The position numbers and the translations under genes were made by a program. Below the pieces are notes generated by a model. The model saw only the letters and a program-made list of their open reading frames with translations, was not told the origin of the DNA and did no database searches. A stretch of 64,000 nucleotides of DNA from Rhodococcus rhodnii NBRC 100604 (lineage in GTDB: Bacteria; Actinomycetota; Actinomycetes; Mycobacteriales; Mycobacteriaceae): the NCBI RefSeq assembly GCF_001894925.1, contig NZ_BCXD01000015.1:1-64000 (forward strand), given 5' to 3'. The stretch's first letter is position 1, and each line of letters begins with the position of its first letter. Positions 55,830 to 64,000 of this stretch are shown here, piece after piece.

Positions 55830-57234
55830 TCACGAGCGAAGGCGCGGCACCAGCGGCCCGAGGGTTCGCTGCTCGACGGCGCCGCGCCACAATCCGGCAC
55901 CGTAGGCGAGATCGTCGAGGCGACGAAAGAGGATGTACCGCACGGGATCGAGACCGCCCGAGCCGCGGTGCGAGACCCAGTCGACCGCGCCCTCGGCCAC
56001 CGCGAGCGCGAGGGCGGCTCGGCGAATCCGCCGCGACAGCAGCACGGCGAGCAGCGTCACGGGCCAGTAGTGCCGACACGCCGCCGACGCGAGCTGCCAC
56101 AGTCCTGCGACGAATCCCTGTGCCGTGAGCACCGCGGCGATCCGGGTCGGCTGATCGAGCGCCGCGACGGTCCGCCGCAGACGCGTGAAGACGGCCGCGA
56201 GTGCGACGAGCGCGCCGAGCAGGCCGACACGGGAGAGGGCCGTGGCCGCGAGACACGCGCCCAGCATCCACGGGGACATCGCGAGCGGCGGCACCTTGTC
56301 CTCATGCCGCCGAATCAGCCGCGCCGCGCCCGTACCGTAGAACGAACGCCGAGTCATCCACGAGCCCAGACGAACTCGGTGATCGTGCGCGACACGCGCG
56401 ACCGGCTCGTAGCGCACCCGCCAGCCTGCGTCGAGAAGCCGCCAGCACAGATCGACGTCCTCCGCGACGTGCATCTCGTCGTCGAACCCGCCGAGTTCGG
56501 CGAGGACGTCGCGGCGCGCGACGACCGCGGCGCTGGGAACGTACGACACCGGGCCGCCGGCCACGACGGCCGACTCCTTGCGGCCGAGATCGAGCGACGA
56601 GCGCGCGCTCTCGTATCGCGCGAGTGCCGACGTCTGCGGTTCGAGCGCGACGATCCGCGGCGCGACGAGCGCGACGGCCGGGTCGCTGAAGTGACTGAGC
56701 AGCGGCTCGATCCAGCCGGTGCGGGGAACGACGTCGGAGTCGAGGAAGGCGACGAACGGCGTTGTCGCCACGCGCATTCCGGTGTTGCGCGCGGCGGCGG
56801 GGCCGCGCGGCGAACGATGCCGCAGGACGGTCACGGAGCCGATCGAGCCGCGCGCGGGATCGGGCACCGAGACCGGGACGGACGAGCCGTCGTCGACGAC
56901 GACGACGTCGAAACTCTGCAGCGATCGCAGCAACCGGATCAGCCCGTCGGGGTTGTCGCGGACCGGGATCACGATCGTGACGTCACGTGGCGACGGGCAG
57001 CCGGTGGGGCGCGGGTTCGCGACCCCCGAGTCGAGCAGCCTGCGTGCGACCCCCGCCGACTGCTGATCCGAGACCTCGAGATAGCCGCCGTCGCGGATCA
57101 TCGGCGGCCGCGCGCGGTGCGAGCCGCACCATGCGTGTCGGCGAGCCGCCGATGAGGACCCGACCCTCGGAGTAGCTGCGCACTCGTGGGTCGATCCGCA
57201 CACCGAACCCGTCGGGTAGGCGCCCCTGCGTCAC
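55830..57234 (-). CDS. mftF: Mycofactocin glycosyltransferase MftF, apparent frameshift near the 5' end
   Basis: This family-2 glycosyltransferase adds the glucose chain to mycofactocin. The start should be the GTG at 57234, overlapping the mftE stop (GTGA). That frame encodes the family N-terminus ([29 protein letters not shown]) but then runs into unrelated sequence. The family sequence resumes one base out of frame at about 57100 ([15 protein letters not shown]). It continues to the stop with [25 protein letters not shown], a [11 protein letters not shown] motif and C-terminal hydrophobic segments. One extra G near 57100 explains the break. Translation could restart at the ATG at 57101, giving 423 residues with the whole catalytic domain but lacking about 45 N-terminal residues. 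A sequence error is the alternative. Confidence 0.8.
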
Positions 57235-57935
57235 TCGAGTCTCCCCTCCGATCCCGGTGTCCAGCGCCGATAACACTCGTGCGCCCGCCGGTGCATGTCC
57301 GTCAGCAGGCGCAGGCCGTACTCGGCACTCGCGCGTGTCGGGTCCCCCAGCACACCGCTGCGAGACACGCTGACGATACCGCCCGAACGCAACCGGGACA
57401 TGAGAGTTGAGACAGGTTCGCTGTTTCCGGCGACGGCCCGGTCGAACCGGACCACCTCCGGGCACAGGTGTAGCAGTATGGACGTTTCGGTGAGCCCGGC
57501 ATGCGCGTCGCCTGCCACGACGCACGGGAGCCACGCGGCGTCGCGCCCTTCGCTGCGCAACGTGACCACCGCGGCCGCGATCGCGTGGGCGTTTCCGCCG
57601 TGACCGTTGACGAACACCACCCTCGATGCCCAGTCGCACACCGATCGGCCGTATTCGAGGATCAGGAGTTCGAGCGCGGCGAGCCCGATCGAGACCGTCC
57701 CCGCGAACCCGGCGTGCTCGCCGCTCGCGCCGTACGCGATCGCGGGCGCGACCAAGGCGGTGTCGTCAGCGGCGGCGAGCCGTGCGGCGATCTCGGACGC
57801 GATCCGTGTGTCGGTGTCGAGCGGCAGGTGCGGCCCGTGCTGTTCGACGGACCCGACCGGGACGATCACCGTGGCCGGCGTGACCTCGGGCGAGGTGAGT
57901 CGTCCGAGACCGCGGGCACCGGGAACGGTGGTCAC
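57231..57935 (-). CDS. mftE: Mycofactocin precursor peptidase MftE
   Basis: A 234-residue creatininase-family metallo-amidase that cuts the modified MftA peptide to release the Val-Tyr-derived core. Metal ligands and motifs are seen in [38 protein letters not shown] and [10 protein letters not shown]. Its length is normal. It starts seven bases before the mftD stop on the coding strand and overlaps mftF by GTGA. Confidence 0.93.
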   Translation of the reverse strand: MTTVPGARGLGRLTSPEVTPATVIVPVGSVEQHGPHLPLDTDTRIASEIAARLAAADDTALVAPAIAYGASGEHAGFAGTVSIGLAALELLILEYGRSVCDWASRVVFVNGHGGNAHAIAAAVVTLRSEGRDAAWLPCVVAGDAHAGLTETSILLHLCPEVVRFDRAVAGNSEPVSTLMSRLRSGGIVSVSRSGVLGDPTRASAEYGLRLLTDMHRRAHECYRRWTPGSEGRLE

Positions 57936-57941
57936 CGGTCG

Positions 57942-59177
57942 TCAGTCGGCGACGGAGACGACTCCGGCCCCGGCACCCACCCCGAGGTCGCGGCGGAATC
58001 CGGGCGGGACGACGACGTCGTCGGCGGTCAGCGCGTGGACCGAGTTCTTCCCGAGGCCCATGACGGCGGAGTCGACGCCCGAACGCAGCACGTCGAGAAC
58101 GTTCTCGACTCCGGCCTGACCGTTGGCCGCCAGGCCCCACAGATAGGCGCGGCCGATCATGACGGCGCGGGCGCCTAGCGCGAGTGCCTTGACGACGTCG
58201 CCGCCGCGGCGGATCCCGCCGTCGAGCAGGATCTCGACGCGATCGCCCACCGCATCCACGATCGCAGGCAGTGCTCGGATCGACGCGGGAGTCGAATCGA
58301 GGTTGTTGCCACCGTGGTTCGACACCGAGATCGCGTCGACCCCGACGGCGGCGGCGCGGCGAGCATCGTCGACGCGCACGACGCCCTTGAGCACCAGGGG
58401 CCCGTCCCACTGCGAACGCACCCAGGCGATGTCGTCCCAGGTCGGCAGTGCCGACGACATCCACTGACCGTAGGCACCGAAGAAGGTCGGCGCGGGCCCG
58501 TCCGGTGGCATCAGGTTGGGTGTGGTGAGATCGGGCAGCTCGCCGCGCTTCGCGTACTCGAGCAGCCACCGCGGCCGCATGATCCCCTCGGGACCGAACT
58601 TGATCATCGCGGCGCGATCCATCTGCTCCGGGATCGCGGGCGAACCCCAGTCGCGCCCCATCGAGAACGACCAGTCGAGCGTGAGGACGAGCCCCTTCGC
58701 TCCTGCCTCCTGCGCACGCCGCATGTGGCGGAGCATCTCGTCGCGCGTTCCCATCCAGTACAGCTGGAAGAGTGTCTGCGGGTTGACCGCCACGACCTCC
58801 TCGATCGGCTTCGACGCGAACGAACTGAGCCCCATGCCGATTCCCCGTGCCGCAGCGGCACGTGCGACGGCGACCTCGCCGTCGGGATGCACGGCCTGCA
58901 CCCCGGTCGGCGAGATCAGAACGGGGAACGACAGGGGCATTCCCAGGACGGTCGTGGCGAGGTCGCGGTCGTCCGCGAGGCCGACGACGTGGGGCGCGAA
59001 CCCGATCTCCGAGAAGGCCGCGACGTTGTCGGACACGGTGACGTCCTTCTCCGAGCCCGCGAGCAGCGCCGAGTACACCGACTTCGGCAGCCGCTTGCGG
59101 GCACGCCGCTGCGCCTCCGCGACGGTCTCGAACCACGGATTGCGCGCCCAGGGGTTGTGTGCGAGAGGATTCTTCAC
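57942..59177 (-). CDS. mftD: Mycofactocin maturation oxidase MftD (lactate dehydrogenase-like)
   Basis: A 411-residue FMN enzyme of the L-lactate/glycolate oxidase family that oxidises the pyrrolidinone core to premycofactocin. It has the TIM-barrel motifs FPVLISPTGVQAVHPDGE, WDGPLVLKGV with the FMN-binding Lys, SNHGGNNLD with the catalytic His, and LLDGGIRRGGDVVKAL. The GTG start overlaps the mftC stop (GTGA). The frame stays open far upstream, but that part overlaps mftC and is not protein-like in this frame. Confidence 0.94.
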   Translation of the reverse strand: MKNPLAHNPWARNPWFETVAEAQRRARKRLPKSVYSALLAGSEKDVTVSDNVAAFSEIGFAPHVVGLADDRDLATTVLGMPLSFPVLISPTGVQAVHPDGEVAVARAAAARGIGMGLSSFASKPIEEVVAVNPQTLFQLYWMGTRDEMLRHMRRAQEAGAKGLVLTLDWSFSMGRDWGSPAIPEQMDRAAMIKFGPEGIMRPRWLLEYAKRGELPDLTTPNLMPPDGPAPTFFGAYGQWMSSALPTWDDIAWVRSQWDGPLVLKGVVRVDDARRAAAVGVDAISVSNHGGNNLDSTPASIRALPAIVDAVGDRVEILLDGGIRRGGDVVKALALGARAVMIGRAYLWGLAANGQAGVENVLDVLRSGVDSAVMGLGKNSVHALTADDVVVPPGFRRDLGVGAGAGVVSVAD

Positions 59178-60412
59178 GACGACTCCGTTCGAGCCAGGCC
59201 GGCGGCGGGGAAAGGCAGATCGGCGAGCGGGTTCTCGTCGCACGCCGTGGTGGGCCGACGAGGTGGTGTGGCGAGCAGTGTCAGCCGGACCGGTGCACCG
59301 GTCCTGCGGCGTCCGGTCCGCGAATGATCCACTGCTGCAGCGGGAACCGTGCGATCGGCAGCCAGCGCGACCTCCCCGAAGCCCTGCACGCACTCGGGAT
59401 CGGGCCCGTCCATCGGCAGGCCGGTGAAGAACTTCGCCGCCATGCAGCCGCCACGGCACGCGTCGAAGTGGCCGCACGACGCGCACGCGCCCGCGGACTG
59501 CGGCTCGCGCAGTTCCGTGAACAGTGTCGACTCACGCCAGATCGCGCCGAAGCCACCGTCGGTGAGGACGTTGCCGGCCAGGAAGTTCTCATGGATCGCG
59601 AACGGGCACGCGTAGACGTCGCCGACCGGATCGATCAGGCACACGACCCGTCCCGCCCCGCAGAGGTTGAGCCCGGGCAGGGCATCGCCGTAAGCCGAGA
59701 GGTGGAAGAAGCTGTCCCCGGTGAGGACGCCCTCGCCGTGCTCGACGAGCCAGTCGTAGAGCTGCCGCTGCTGCTGTGGCGTCGGGTGCAGGTCGTCCCA
59801 CACGTCGGCTCCGCGACCCGACGGCCGCAGCCGTGTGATGCGCAGCGTCGCGTCGTACCGGTCGGCGAGTGCCGCGAAATCGTCGAGCTGGCTCACGTTC
59901 TCGCGGGTGACGACCACCGAGATCTTCGCGTCGCGGAAGCCCGCCGCCGAGAGATTCTCGAGTGCGCGGATCGCGGTCGCGAACGATCCCGGGCCGCGGA
60001 CGGCGTCGTTGACCTCGGCGGTCGCGCCGTCGAGCGAGATCTGAACGTCCACGTAGTCGCTCGCCGCGAGCCGGGCCGCGGCCTTCTCGTCGATCCGGAC
60101 ACCGTTCGTCGAGAACTTCACGCCGACGTGGTGCTCCGTCGCGTAGTCGACGAGTTCCCAGAAGTCCGAGCGCACCGTCGGCTCCCCGCCGCCGATGTTC
60201 ACGTAGAACACCTGCATGCGTTCGAGTTCGTCGATGACGGCCTTGCACTGCTCGGTGGTCAGTTCGCGGGGATCGCGTCGCCCCGACGACGAAAGACAGT
60301 GCACACACGCGAGATTGCAGGCGTAGGTGAGTTCCCAGGTCAGACAGATCGGGGCGTCGAGACCGCGCTCGAACTGGTCGATCAGCCGGCCGGGCGAAGC
60401 GGCTGTCGTCAC
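59174..60412 (-). CDS. mftC: Mycofactocin radical SAM maturase MftC
   Basis: A 412-residue radical SAM/SPASM enzyme that decarboxylates the C-terminal Tyr of MftA and forms the bond to Val. The cluster motif is CNLACVHC near residue 30, followed by NIGGGEPTVR and ISLDGAT. The SPASM region has CGAGRVVCLIDPVGDVYACPF, CASCGHFDACRGGC and further Cys near PDPECVQG. The C-terminal tail is somewhat long and Arg/Pro-rich. The GTG start overlaps the mftB stop. Confidence 0.95.
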   Translation of the reverse strand: MTTAASPGRLIDQFERGLDAPICLTWELTYACNLACVHCLSSSGRRDPRELTTEQCKAVIDELERMQVFYVNIGGGEPTVRSDFWELVDYATEHHVGVKFSTNGVRIDEKAAARLAASDYVDVQISLDGATAEVNDAVRGPGSFATAIRALENLSAAGFRDAKISVVVTRENVSQLDDFAALADRYDATLRITRLRPSGRGADVWDDLHPTPQQQRQLYDWLVEHGEGVLTGDSFFHLSAYGDALPGLNLCGAGRVVCLIDPVGDVYACPFAIHENFLAGNVLTDGGFGAIWRESTLFTELREPQSAGACASCGHFDACRGGCMAAKFFTGLPMDGPDPECVQGFGEVALAADRTVPAAAVDHSRTGRRRTGAPVRLTLLATPPRRPTTACDENPLADLPFPAAGLARTESS

Positions 60413-60720
60413 GAATCCTCCTCGTTCGCTGGAGCACCCCCGCGGCGAACGATCATCGCGGAGTCCGCGAGCGCCCGGAGCGCGGCGAGATAGGGCTGTG
60501 CGGCGGCACCCGCGAGGCCGTGTCCCCGAAGCGCGGCCGACGCGCTCTCGTGGTGTTCGAGAGACCGCACGACGTCGACGACGGCGCGACTCTTGAGAAA
60601 CGACAGCTTGCGGGTCCCGAAGTGATAGAGCAACGCGCCGAACGGTTCCGGACGCACCGCGACCTGCGCATGCAGCGCCCACGACGCGTCCGGGTCGAAC
60701 GCGGCAGCCTGCTGCGGCAT
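60409..60720 (-). CDS. mftB: Mycofactocin peptide chaperone MftB
   Basis: A 103-residue RiPP recognition element (PqqD-like) that binds the MftA leader and presents it to MftC. It contains the family stretch WALHAQVAVRPEPFGALLYHFGTRKLSFLKS and the winged-helix tail. Its ATG follows the mftA stop by one base. Its stop overlaps mftC. Confidence 0.94.
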   Translation of the reverse strand: MPQQAAAFDPDASWALHAQVAVRPEPFGALLYHFGTRKLSFLKSRAVVDVVRSLEHHESASAALRGHGLAGAAAQPYLAALRALADSAMIVRRGGAPANEEDS

Positions 60721-60721
60721 C

Positions 60722-60841
60722 TCAGTAGACGCCGCACATACCGTCGATCGAGACCTCTTCGACGAGCGTCTCCTCGACGAGAACCTCGCCCTCGTCGCCG
60801 TGCGTGACCTCACCGAGGCCGGGATCGTTGTGAAATGACAT
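60722..60841 (-). CDS. mftA: Mycofactocin precursor peptide MftA
   Basis: A 39-residue precursor gene. The ATG follows GAGAGGG, the middle is very acidic (EVLVEETLVEEV), and the peptide ends with IDGMCGVY, the conserved mycofactocin core. The last Val-Tyr pair becomes the redox cofactor. It is first in the mft operon. Confidence 0.97.
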   Translation of the reverse strand: MSFHNDPGLGEVTHGDEGEVLVEETLVEEVSIDGMCGVY

Positions 60842-60854
60842 CGGAGCCCTCTCG

Positions 60855-60884
60855 TCGTGATGAGTTGCGATCGTGATGAGTTGC
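60855..60884. repeat. 14-bp direct repeats upstream of mftA
   Basis: TCGTGATGAGTTGC occurs at 60855-60868 and again at 60871-60884, a 16-base period, between 14 and 43 bases before the mftA start. It lies in the mftA-mftR divergent region, so it is a candidate regulator site or promoter duplication. Confidence 0.7.
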
Positions 60885-60982
60885 AGCAGTCACACCCGGT
60901 GATTCGAGTGTTCCATGTCACGATAGTAATGGCACCGAGTGCAGAATTCCAGACCGACAGCGAGAAAGGGCGACCGAAAGCC

Positions 60983-61582
60983 GTGGCCTCCAACCGATCC
61001 AGCACGACCGGCCCCGGCCGGCGACCCGCGACGTCGCGCGATCACATCAGCACGGTCGCCCTCGAGCTCTTCGTCGAGAACGGGTTCGACGACACGAGCG
61101 TCGACGACATCGCGGAAGCGTGCGGCATCGCACGCCGCACGCTCTTCCGCTACTTCCCCTCGAAGAACGCGATCCCCTGGGGAGACTTCGACGAGCAGTT
61201 GGCCCGGATGAGAGCGCGGCTCGCCGACACCTCACCGGGCTCGGCCATGTCCGCCACGCTCACCGCCGCGCTCCTCGACTTCAACTCGTTCCCCACGGAA
61301 GAAGCCGCGAACCACCGGAGACGAATGGAGCTCATCCTTCGTGTCCCTGCACTCCAGGCCCATTCGGCGATCATGTACGCCGGATGGCGGGACGTCATCG
61401 CCGACTTCGCCGCCGCCCGCCTGCGAGTCCCCTCGGATTCGCACGTGCCGCGCGCGATCGGGTATCTCCTGCTCGGCGTCGCACTCGCCGCCTACGAGAG
61501 CTGGCTCGGTGACACCGATCGCGACCTGGCGGACCTTCTCACCGAAGGAATGGCGATGGTGGCACACGGTATCGACGGCTGA
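60983..61582 (+). CDS. mftR: Mycofactocin TetR-family regulator MftR
   Basis: A TetR repressor divergent from mftA, the standard layout. The N-terminal helix-turn-helix (ALELFVENGFDDTSVDDIAEACGI, RRTLFRYFPSKNAIPWGDFD) closely matches mycofactocin regulators. In mycobacteria the protein represses the mft operon and responds to long-chain acyl-CoAs. I chose the GTG at 60983, giving 199 residues, because the family begins shortly before the helix-turn-helix. The ATG at 60929 is possible but has no ribosome site. Confidence 0.9.
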   Translation: MASNRSSTTGPGRRPATSRDHISTVALELFVENGFDDTSVDDIAEACGIARRTLFRYFPSKNAIPWGDFDEQLARMRARLADTSPGSAMSATLTAALLDFNSFPTEEAANHRRRMELILRVPALQAHSAIMYAGWRDVIADFAAARLRVPSDSHVPRAIGYLLLGVALAAYESWLGDTDRDLADLLTEGMAMVAHGIDG

Positions 61583-61626
61583 GTCTCGATCGCCGCACGA
61601 ACCGTCACCCGACGTACGGGTGACCG

Positions 61627-62676
61627 TCAGAACTCGATGCTCACCGCATCGCTCACGGGCCGCGCCTGGCAGCCGAGGACGTATCCGGCGGCGATGTCGT
61701 CGGCGTCCAGCATTCCCTGGTGCGCCATCTCGACCTCCCCGTCCGTGACGGTGCACGCGCACGATCCGCACTCGCCCTCGCGGCACGAGTACGGCGCGTC
61801 GAGCCCGTTCGCGAGCATGACGTCGACCAGCGTCGACGAGCGCGGCCACACGAGTTCGTGTGTCTCCCCGTCGAGTTCGACGACGGCGGTCGCGGCGTCC
61901 GCGGCGTCGTCACCCTCGGGGACGACGATCTCCTCGAACGGATCGCCCGACAGCGACGTGAAGACCTCCGCGTGCACGTGATCGGCGGGCATGCCCGCTT
62001 TGTCGAGCCCGGCGCGCACAGCGTCCATGAACGGCGTCGGCCCGCAGAGGAAGGCCCGGCGCGGCCGGTACGGGCGGGCCAGTGCCGCGAGCGACGCCGG
62101 CGTCGGCAGCCCCTGCACCGATTCGAGCTGGTGGATCACGGTCAGCCGATCGGCGTGCGCCGCGGTCAGCTCGCGCAGTTCCTCGGCGAAGATCACCGAG
62201 TTCTCGTCCCGGTTCGCGTACACGAGGGTCACCGCGGCACGCCCGCCCCCCAGTGCGCTCTTGAGGATCGACATGACGGGCGTGATCCCGCTGCCCGCGG
62301 CGAACAGCAGCAGGTCCTCGTCGAGATCCGGCGGCGTGAACAGGCCCGACGGCGGCAGCACCTCGATGGTGTCGCCGACCGCGACGTGATCGCACACCCA
62401 GTTCGAGCCGTACCCGCCGGCCGTGCGCTTGACGGTGACCTTCGGTGCCTCACCCGTGTGCGGGGAACTCGCGAGCGAGTAGCAGCGCGCGACCGATCCG
62501 GTGCGGTCGCTCGGAATCCGCAGGGTCAGAAACTGCCCCGGCCGGTAGGCGAAGCGGTCGCGGCACTCGGGCGGTACCTCGAAGACCAGCGAGCGCGCAT
62601 CCGCGGTCTCCTCCACGACGGCCGCGACCGTCACCACGATCGAGCGAGTACCGGGGCGTGTTTCGACGGAGCTCAT
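61627..62676 (-). CDS. kshB: Ferredoxin reductase, 3-ketosteroid 9-alpha-hydroxylase reductase type
   Basis: A 349-residue electron-transfer flavoprotein. The FAD domain has RCYSLASSPHTG, the NAD domain has FAAGSGITPVMSIL and FLCGPTPFMDAV, and the C-terminal plant-type 2Fe-2S ferredoxin has CREGECGSCAC and a distant Cys in LGCQARP. Length, domain order and sequence resemble KshB, which feeds the oxygenase KshA in steroid ring opening. No kshA is in the window, so a related aromatic-pathway reductase is possible. It is convergent with mftR. Confidence 0.85.
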   Translation of the reverse strand: MSSVETRPGTRSIVVTVAAVVEETADARSLVFEVPPECRDRFAYRPGQFLTLRIPSDRTGSVARCYSLASSPHTGEAPKVTVKRTAGGYGSNWVCDHVAVGDTIEVLPPSGLFTPPDLDEDLLLFAAGSGITPVMSILKSALGGGRAAVTLVYANRDENSVIFAEELRELTAAHADRLTVIHQLESVQGLPTPASLAALARPYRPRRAFLCGPTPFMDAVRAGLDKAGMPADHVHAEVFTSLSGDPFEEIVVPEGDDAADAATAVVELDGETHELVWPRSSTLVDVMLANGLDAPYSCREGECGSCACTVTDGEVEMAHQGMLDADDIAAGYVLGCQARPVSDAVSIEF

Positions 62677-62708
62677 GCATCCCGTCCTTCCATGCGTCGA
62701 GCGAACCT

Positions 62709-62738
62709 ACGCACGGGACCCAACCATGTTGCGTGCGT
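62709..62738. terminator. Weak hairpin between the SDR and kshB
   Basis: Arms ACGCACG (62709-62715) and CGTGCGT (62732-62738) enclose a 16-base loop in the 93-base gap between the SDR stop and the kshB start. It may be a terminator for the SDR operon or an operator for kshB. No KstR-type palindrome is visible here. Confidence 0.3.
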
Positions 62739-62769
62739 CACGACGGCCTGGCGTCCCGATGGTCGGGAA

Positions 62770-63540
62770 TCAGCCCCACCGCGACTGGCCGCCGTCGAGC
62801 GGGATCGTCGCGCCGGTGAGGTAACCGGCGTCGGGGCCGCAGAGGAACGCCACGGCGCGGCCGATGTCGGCCTCGGGATCGCCGATCCGTCCGAGCGGAA
62901 TCCCCGCGACGAACGCGGCCGCTTCCTCGGGGTTCGTTTCGGCCCAGCGTTCGAGGGCGGGGCTGGCCGCATGGGGTGCGACCGCGAGCACCCGGATGCC
63001 GTCGCTCCCCCATTCGCAGGCCGCGGCGCGGGTGAGCGAGCGCATCGATTCCTTGATCGACGCGTACACGCCGTAGTTCGACGCGTCCCAGCGCACGGCC
63101 GCCGAACTCACGAGGTTGATCACGGTGCCGCCGCCCCGCGCGCTCATGTGCGGGTGCGCCGCGCGCATCGTGCGCAGCGTCGCGAGCGGCCCTGTCGCGA
63201 ACGATCTCTCGTAGTCCTCGTCCACGACGGAGAGCAGCGGTCCGGGACGGCAGTCGTTCGCGTTGTTGACGAGGATGTCGATGCCGCCGAACGCGGCGAC
63301 CGTCTCCTCGACGATGCGTGCGGCGTCGTCGCGCTCGCTGACGTCGCCGACGATCGCCGCCGTCCGGACGCCCAGGTCGTCGAGTTCGGCGCACGTGCGC
63401 CGGACGCTGGATTCCGTGCGGCCCGCGACGGCGATGTTCGCGCCCTGCTTCGCGAGGGCGAGCGCGATTCCGCGTCCGACTCCCTGTCCTGCCCCGGTGA
63501 CGAGCGCTGCCCGGTCCGACAGCACACCCGCCGTCGTCAC
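62770..63540 (-). CDS. Short-chain dehydrogenase/reductase
   Basis: A 256-residue classical SDR. The cofactor loop is TGAGQGVGRGIALAL, followed by VNNAND. The catalytic set is Ser in LVSSAAVRW and Tyr/Lys in YGVYASIKESM. The C-terminus GATIPLDGGQSRWG is typical. A basic residue after strand 2 (AGRTE) suggests NADP or mixed use. The GTG start overlaps the stop of the upstream MaoC gene, so the two probably act on the same CoA ester, as beta-hydroxyacyl-CoA dehydrogenase and hydratase. Whether the substrate is a steroid side chain or a fatty acid is not shown. Confidence 0.87.
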   Translation of the reverse strand: MTTAGVLSDRAALVTGAGQGVGRGIALALAKQGANIAVAGRTESSVRRTCAELDDLGVRTAAIVGDVSERDDAARIVEETVAAFGGIDILVNNANDCRPGPLLSVVDEDYERSFATGPLATLRTMRAAHPHMSARGGGTVINLVSSAAVRWDASNYGVYASIKESMRSLTRAAACEWGSDGIRVLAVAPHAASPALERWAETNPEEAAAFVAGIPLGRIGDPEADIGRAVAFLCGPDAGYLTGATIPLDGGQSRWG

Positions 63541-64000
63541 GAGGCTCCCGTGAACGACGCGGACCCGCCTGCGATCGCGGTGGCGCCGTCGGCGGCGACG
63601 TCGAACACGTGGCCGTCGCCCTCGTGCCAGGCACGCACCTGCAGGTCCTGGCCTGGGAACACCGGTGCAGCGAACCGTCCTTCGAGCGCCGTCAGGTCGG
63701 CGGGATGGGCGCCGACGGCGCGCGCGAGACCGAGGGCGCTCGCCGCGAGACTGCACAGCCCGTGCATGATCGGGCGCGGCTGACCGATGTGGGCGGCGGC
63801 CTCGGGATCGATGTGGATGAGGTGGCGGTCGCCCGTGAGCCGGTACAGCGCGGCCTGATCGGGGGAGGTCGCCGTCGTCGCCTCGACGTCGGGCTCGCGC
63901 TCGATCGGCTTCGGCTTCGCCGGTCCCCGCTCGCCGCCGAATCCGCCCGCGCCGGGAGCGAAGATCGACCACGTCGCCTCGAAGCACCGGGACTCGACGC
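63537..64000 (-). CDS. MaoC-family 2-enoyl-CoA hydratase (5' end beyond the window)
   Basis: The C-terminal half of a double-hotdog hydratase; the frame is open to the window edge. The hydratase-2 motif lies at LYRLTGDRHLIHIDPEAA, with Asp and His at the expected catalytic positions, followed by PRPIMHGLCSLAAS. The visible 153 residues end in ASFTGAS. It overlaps the SDR by GTGA. It resembles the actinobacterial hydratases used for long-chain or steroid side-chain beta-oxidation; the missing N-terminus prevents a finer call. Confidence 0.85.
   Translation of the reverse strand, partial: VESRCFEATWSIFAPGAGGFGGERGPAKPKPIEREPDVEATTATSPDQAALYRLTGDRHLIHIDPEAAAHIGQPRPIMHGLCSLAASALGLARAVGAHPADLTALEGRFAAPVFPGQDLQVRAWHEGDGHVFDVAADGATAIAGGSASFTGAS

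Noticed and set aside
59178-59486. Upstream extension of mftD by about 100 codons
   Set aside because: It overlaps mftC in another frame, and the GTGA overlap at 59177 matches the lactate-dehydrogenase-like start.

Overview
The window is GC-rich throughout, uses many GTG starts and packs its genes with 4-base stop/start overlaps. It carries a complete mycofactocin locus, a leucine-catabolic operon ordered as in mycobacteria, and a KshB-type steroid hydroxylase reductase. Together these point to a mycolic-acid actinobacterium of the Mycobacteriales, most likely Rhodococcus or a near relative such as Gordonia, Williamsia or Nocardia. The genus is an inference from gene content.

Left end (1-3.7 kb): a MacB/FtsX-type ABC exporter in which both the ATPase and the permease are frameshifted, then a secreted serine lipase/esterase on the minus strand. 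A perfect 16-bp hairpin (3659-3701) separates the lipase from the next gene.

Centre (3.7-42.3 kb): one uninterrupted minus-strand reading frame of about 33.7 kb encodes a nine-module nonribosomal peptide synthetase of about 11,240 residues. Its layout is C-A-T-E / C-A-T / C-(A')-A-T / C-A-T / C-(A')-A-T / C-A-T / C-A-T / C-A-T-E / C-A-T-E. The first condensation domain looks like that of EntF (acyl or aryl starter type). Module 5 has an exact threonine code. Modules 3 and 5 carry leftover N-terminal pieces of an extra adenylation domain. The protein ends on an epimerase with no thioesterase. Divergent from it is a translationally coupled four-gene operon: an AroQ mutase, a fused PabA-PabB aminodeoxychorismate synthase, a prephenate-dehydrogenase-like enzyme and an AurF/CmlI-type diiron N-oxygenase. 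This is the gene set for 4-aminophenylpyruvate/4-aminophenylalanine and its N-oxidised (nitro) form. I infer a biosynthetic locus for an undescribed peptide of up to nine residues, possibly bearing a nitro- or amino-phenyl group. It is the most interesting system in the window.

Right of that (42.3-51.3 kb): a six-gene minus-strand operon for leucine/isovalerate breakdown (carboxylase AccD1/AccA1, isovaleryl-CoA-type dehydrogenase, MaoC hydratase, CitE-like lyase, acetoacetyl-CoA synthetase). A divergent BkaR-like TetR regulator sits upstream, with palindromic operator candidates between them. A second TetR regulator, a small membrane protein and a FadD35-like acyl-CoA ligase follow.

Right end (54.4-64 kb): mftA-B-C-D-E-F-G on the minus strand with divergent mftR. 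mftA is a 39-codon gene ending in the diagnostic IDGMCGVY. mftF appears frameshifted near its 5' end. The window closes with kshB, a short-chain dehydrogenase and a truncated MaoC-type enoyl-CoA hydratase, which suggest lipid or steroid catabolism. No tRNA, rRNA, CRISPR array, insertion sequence or phage gene was seen.
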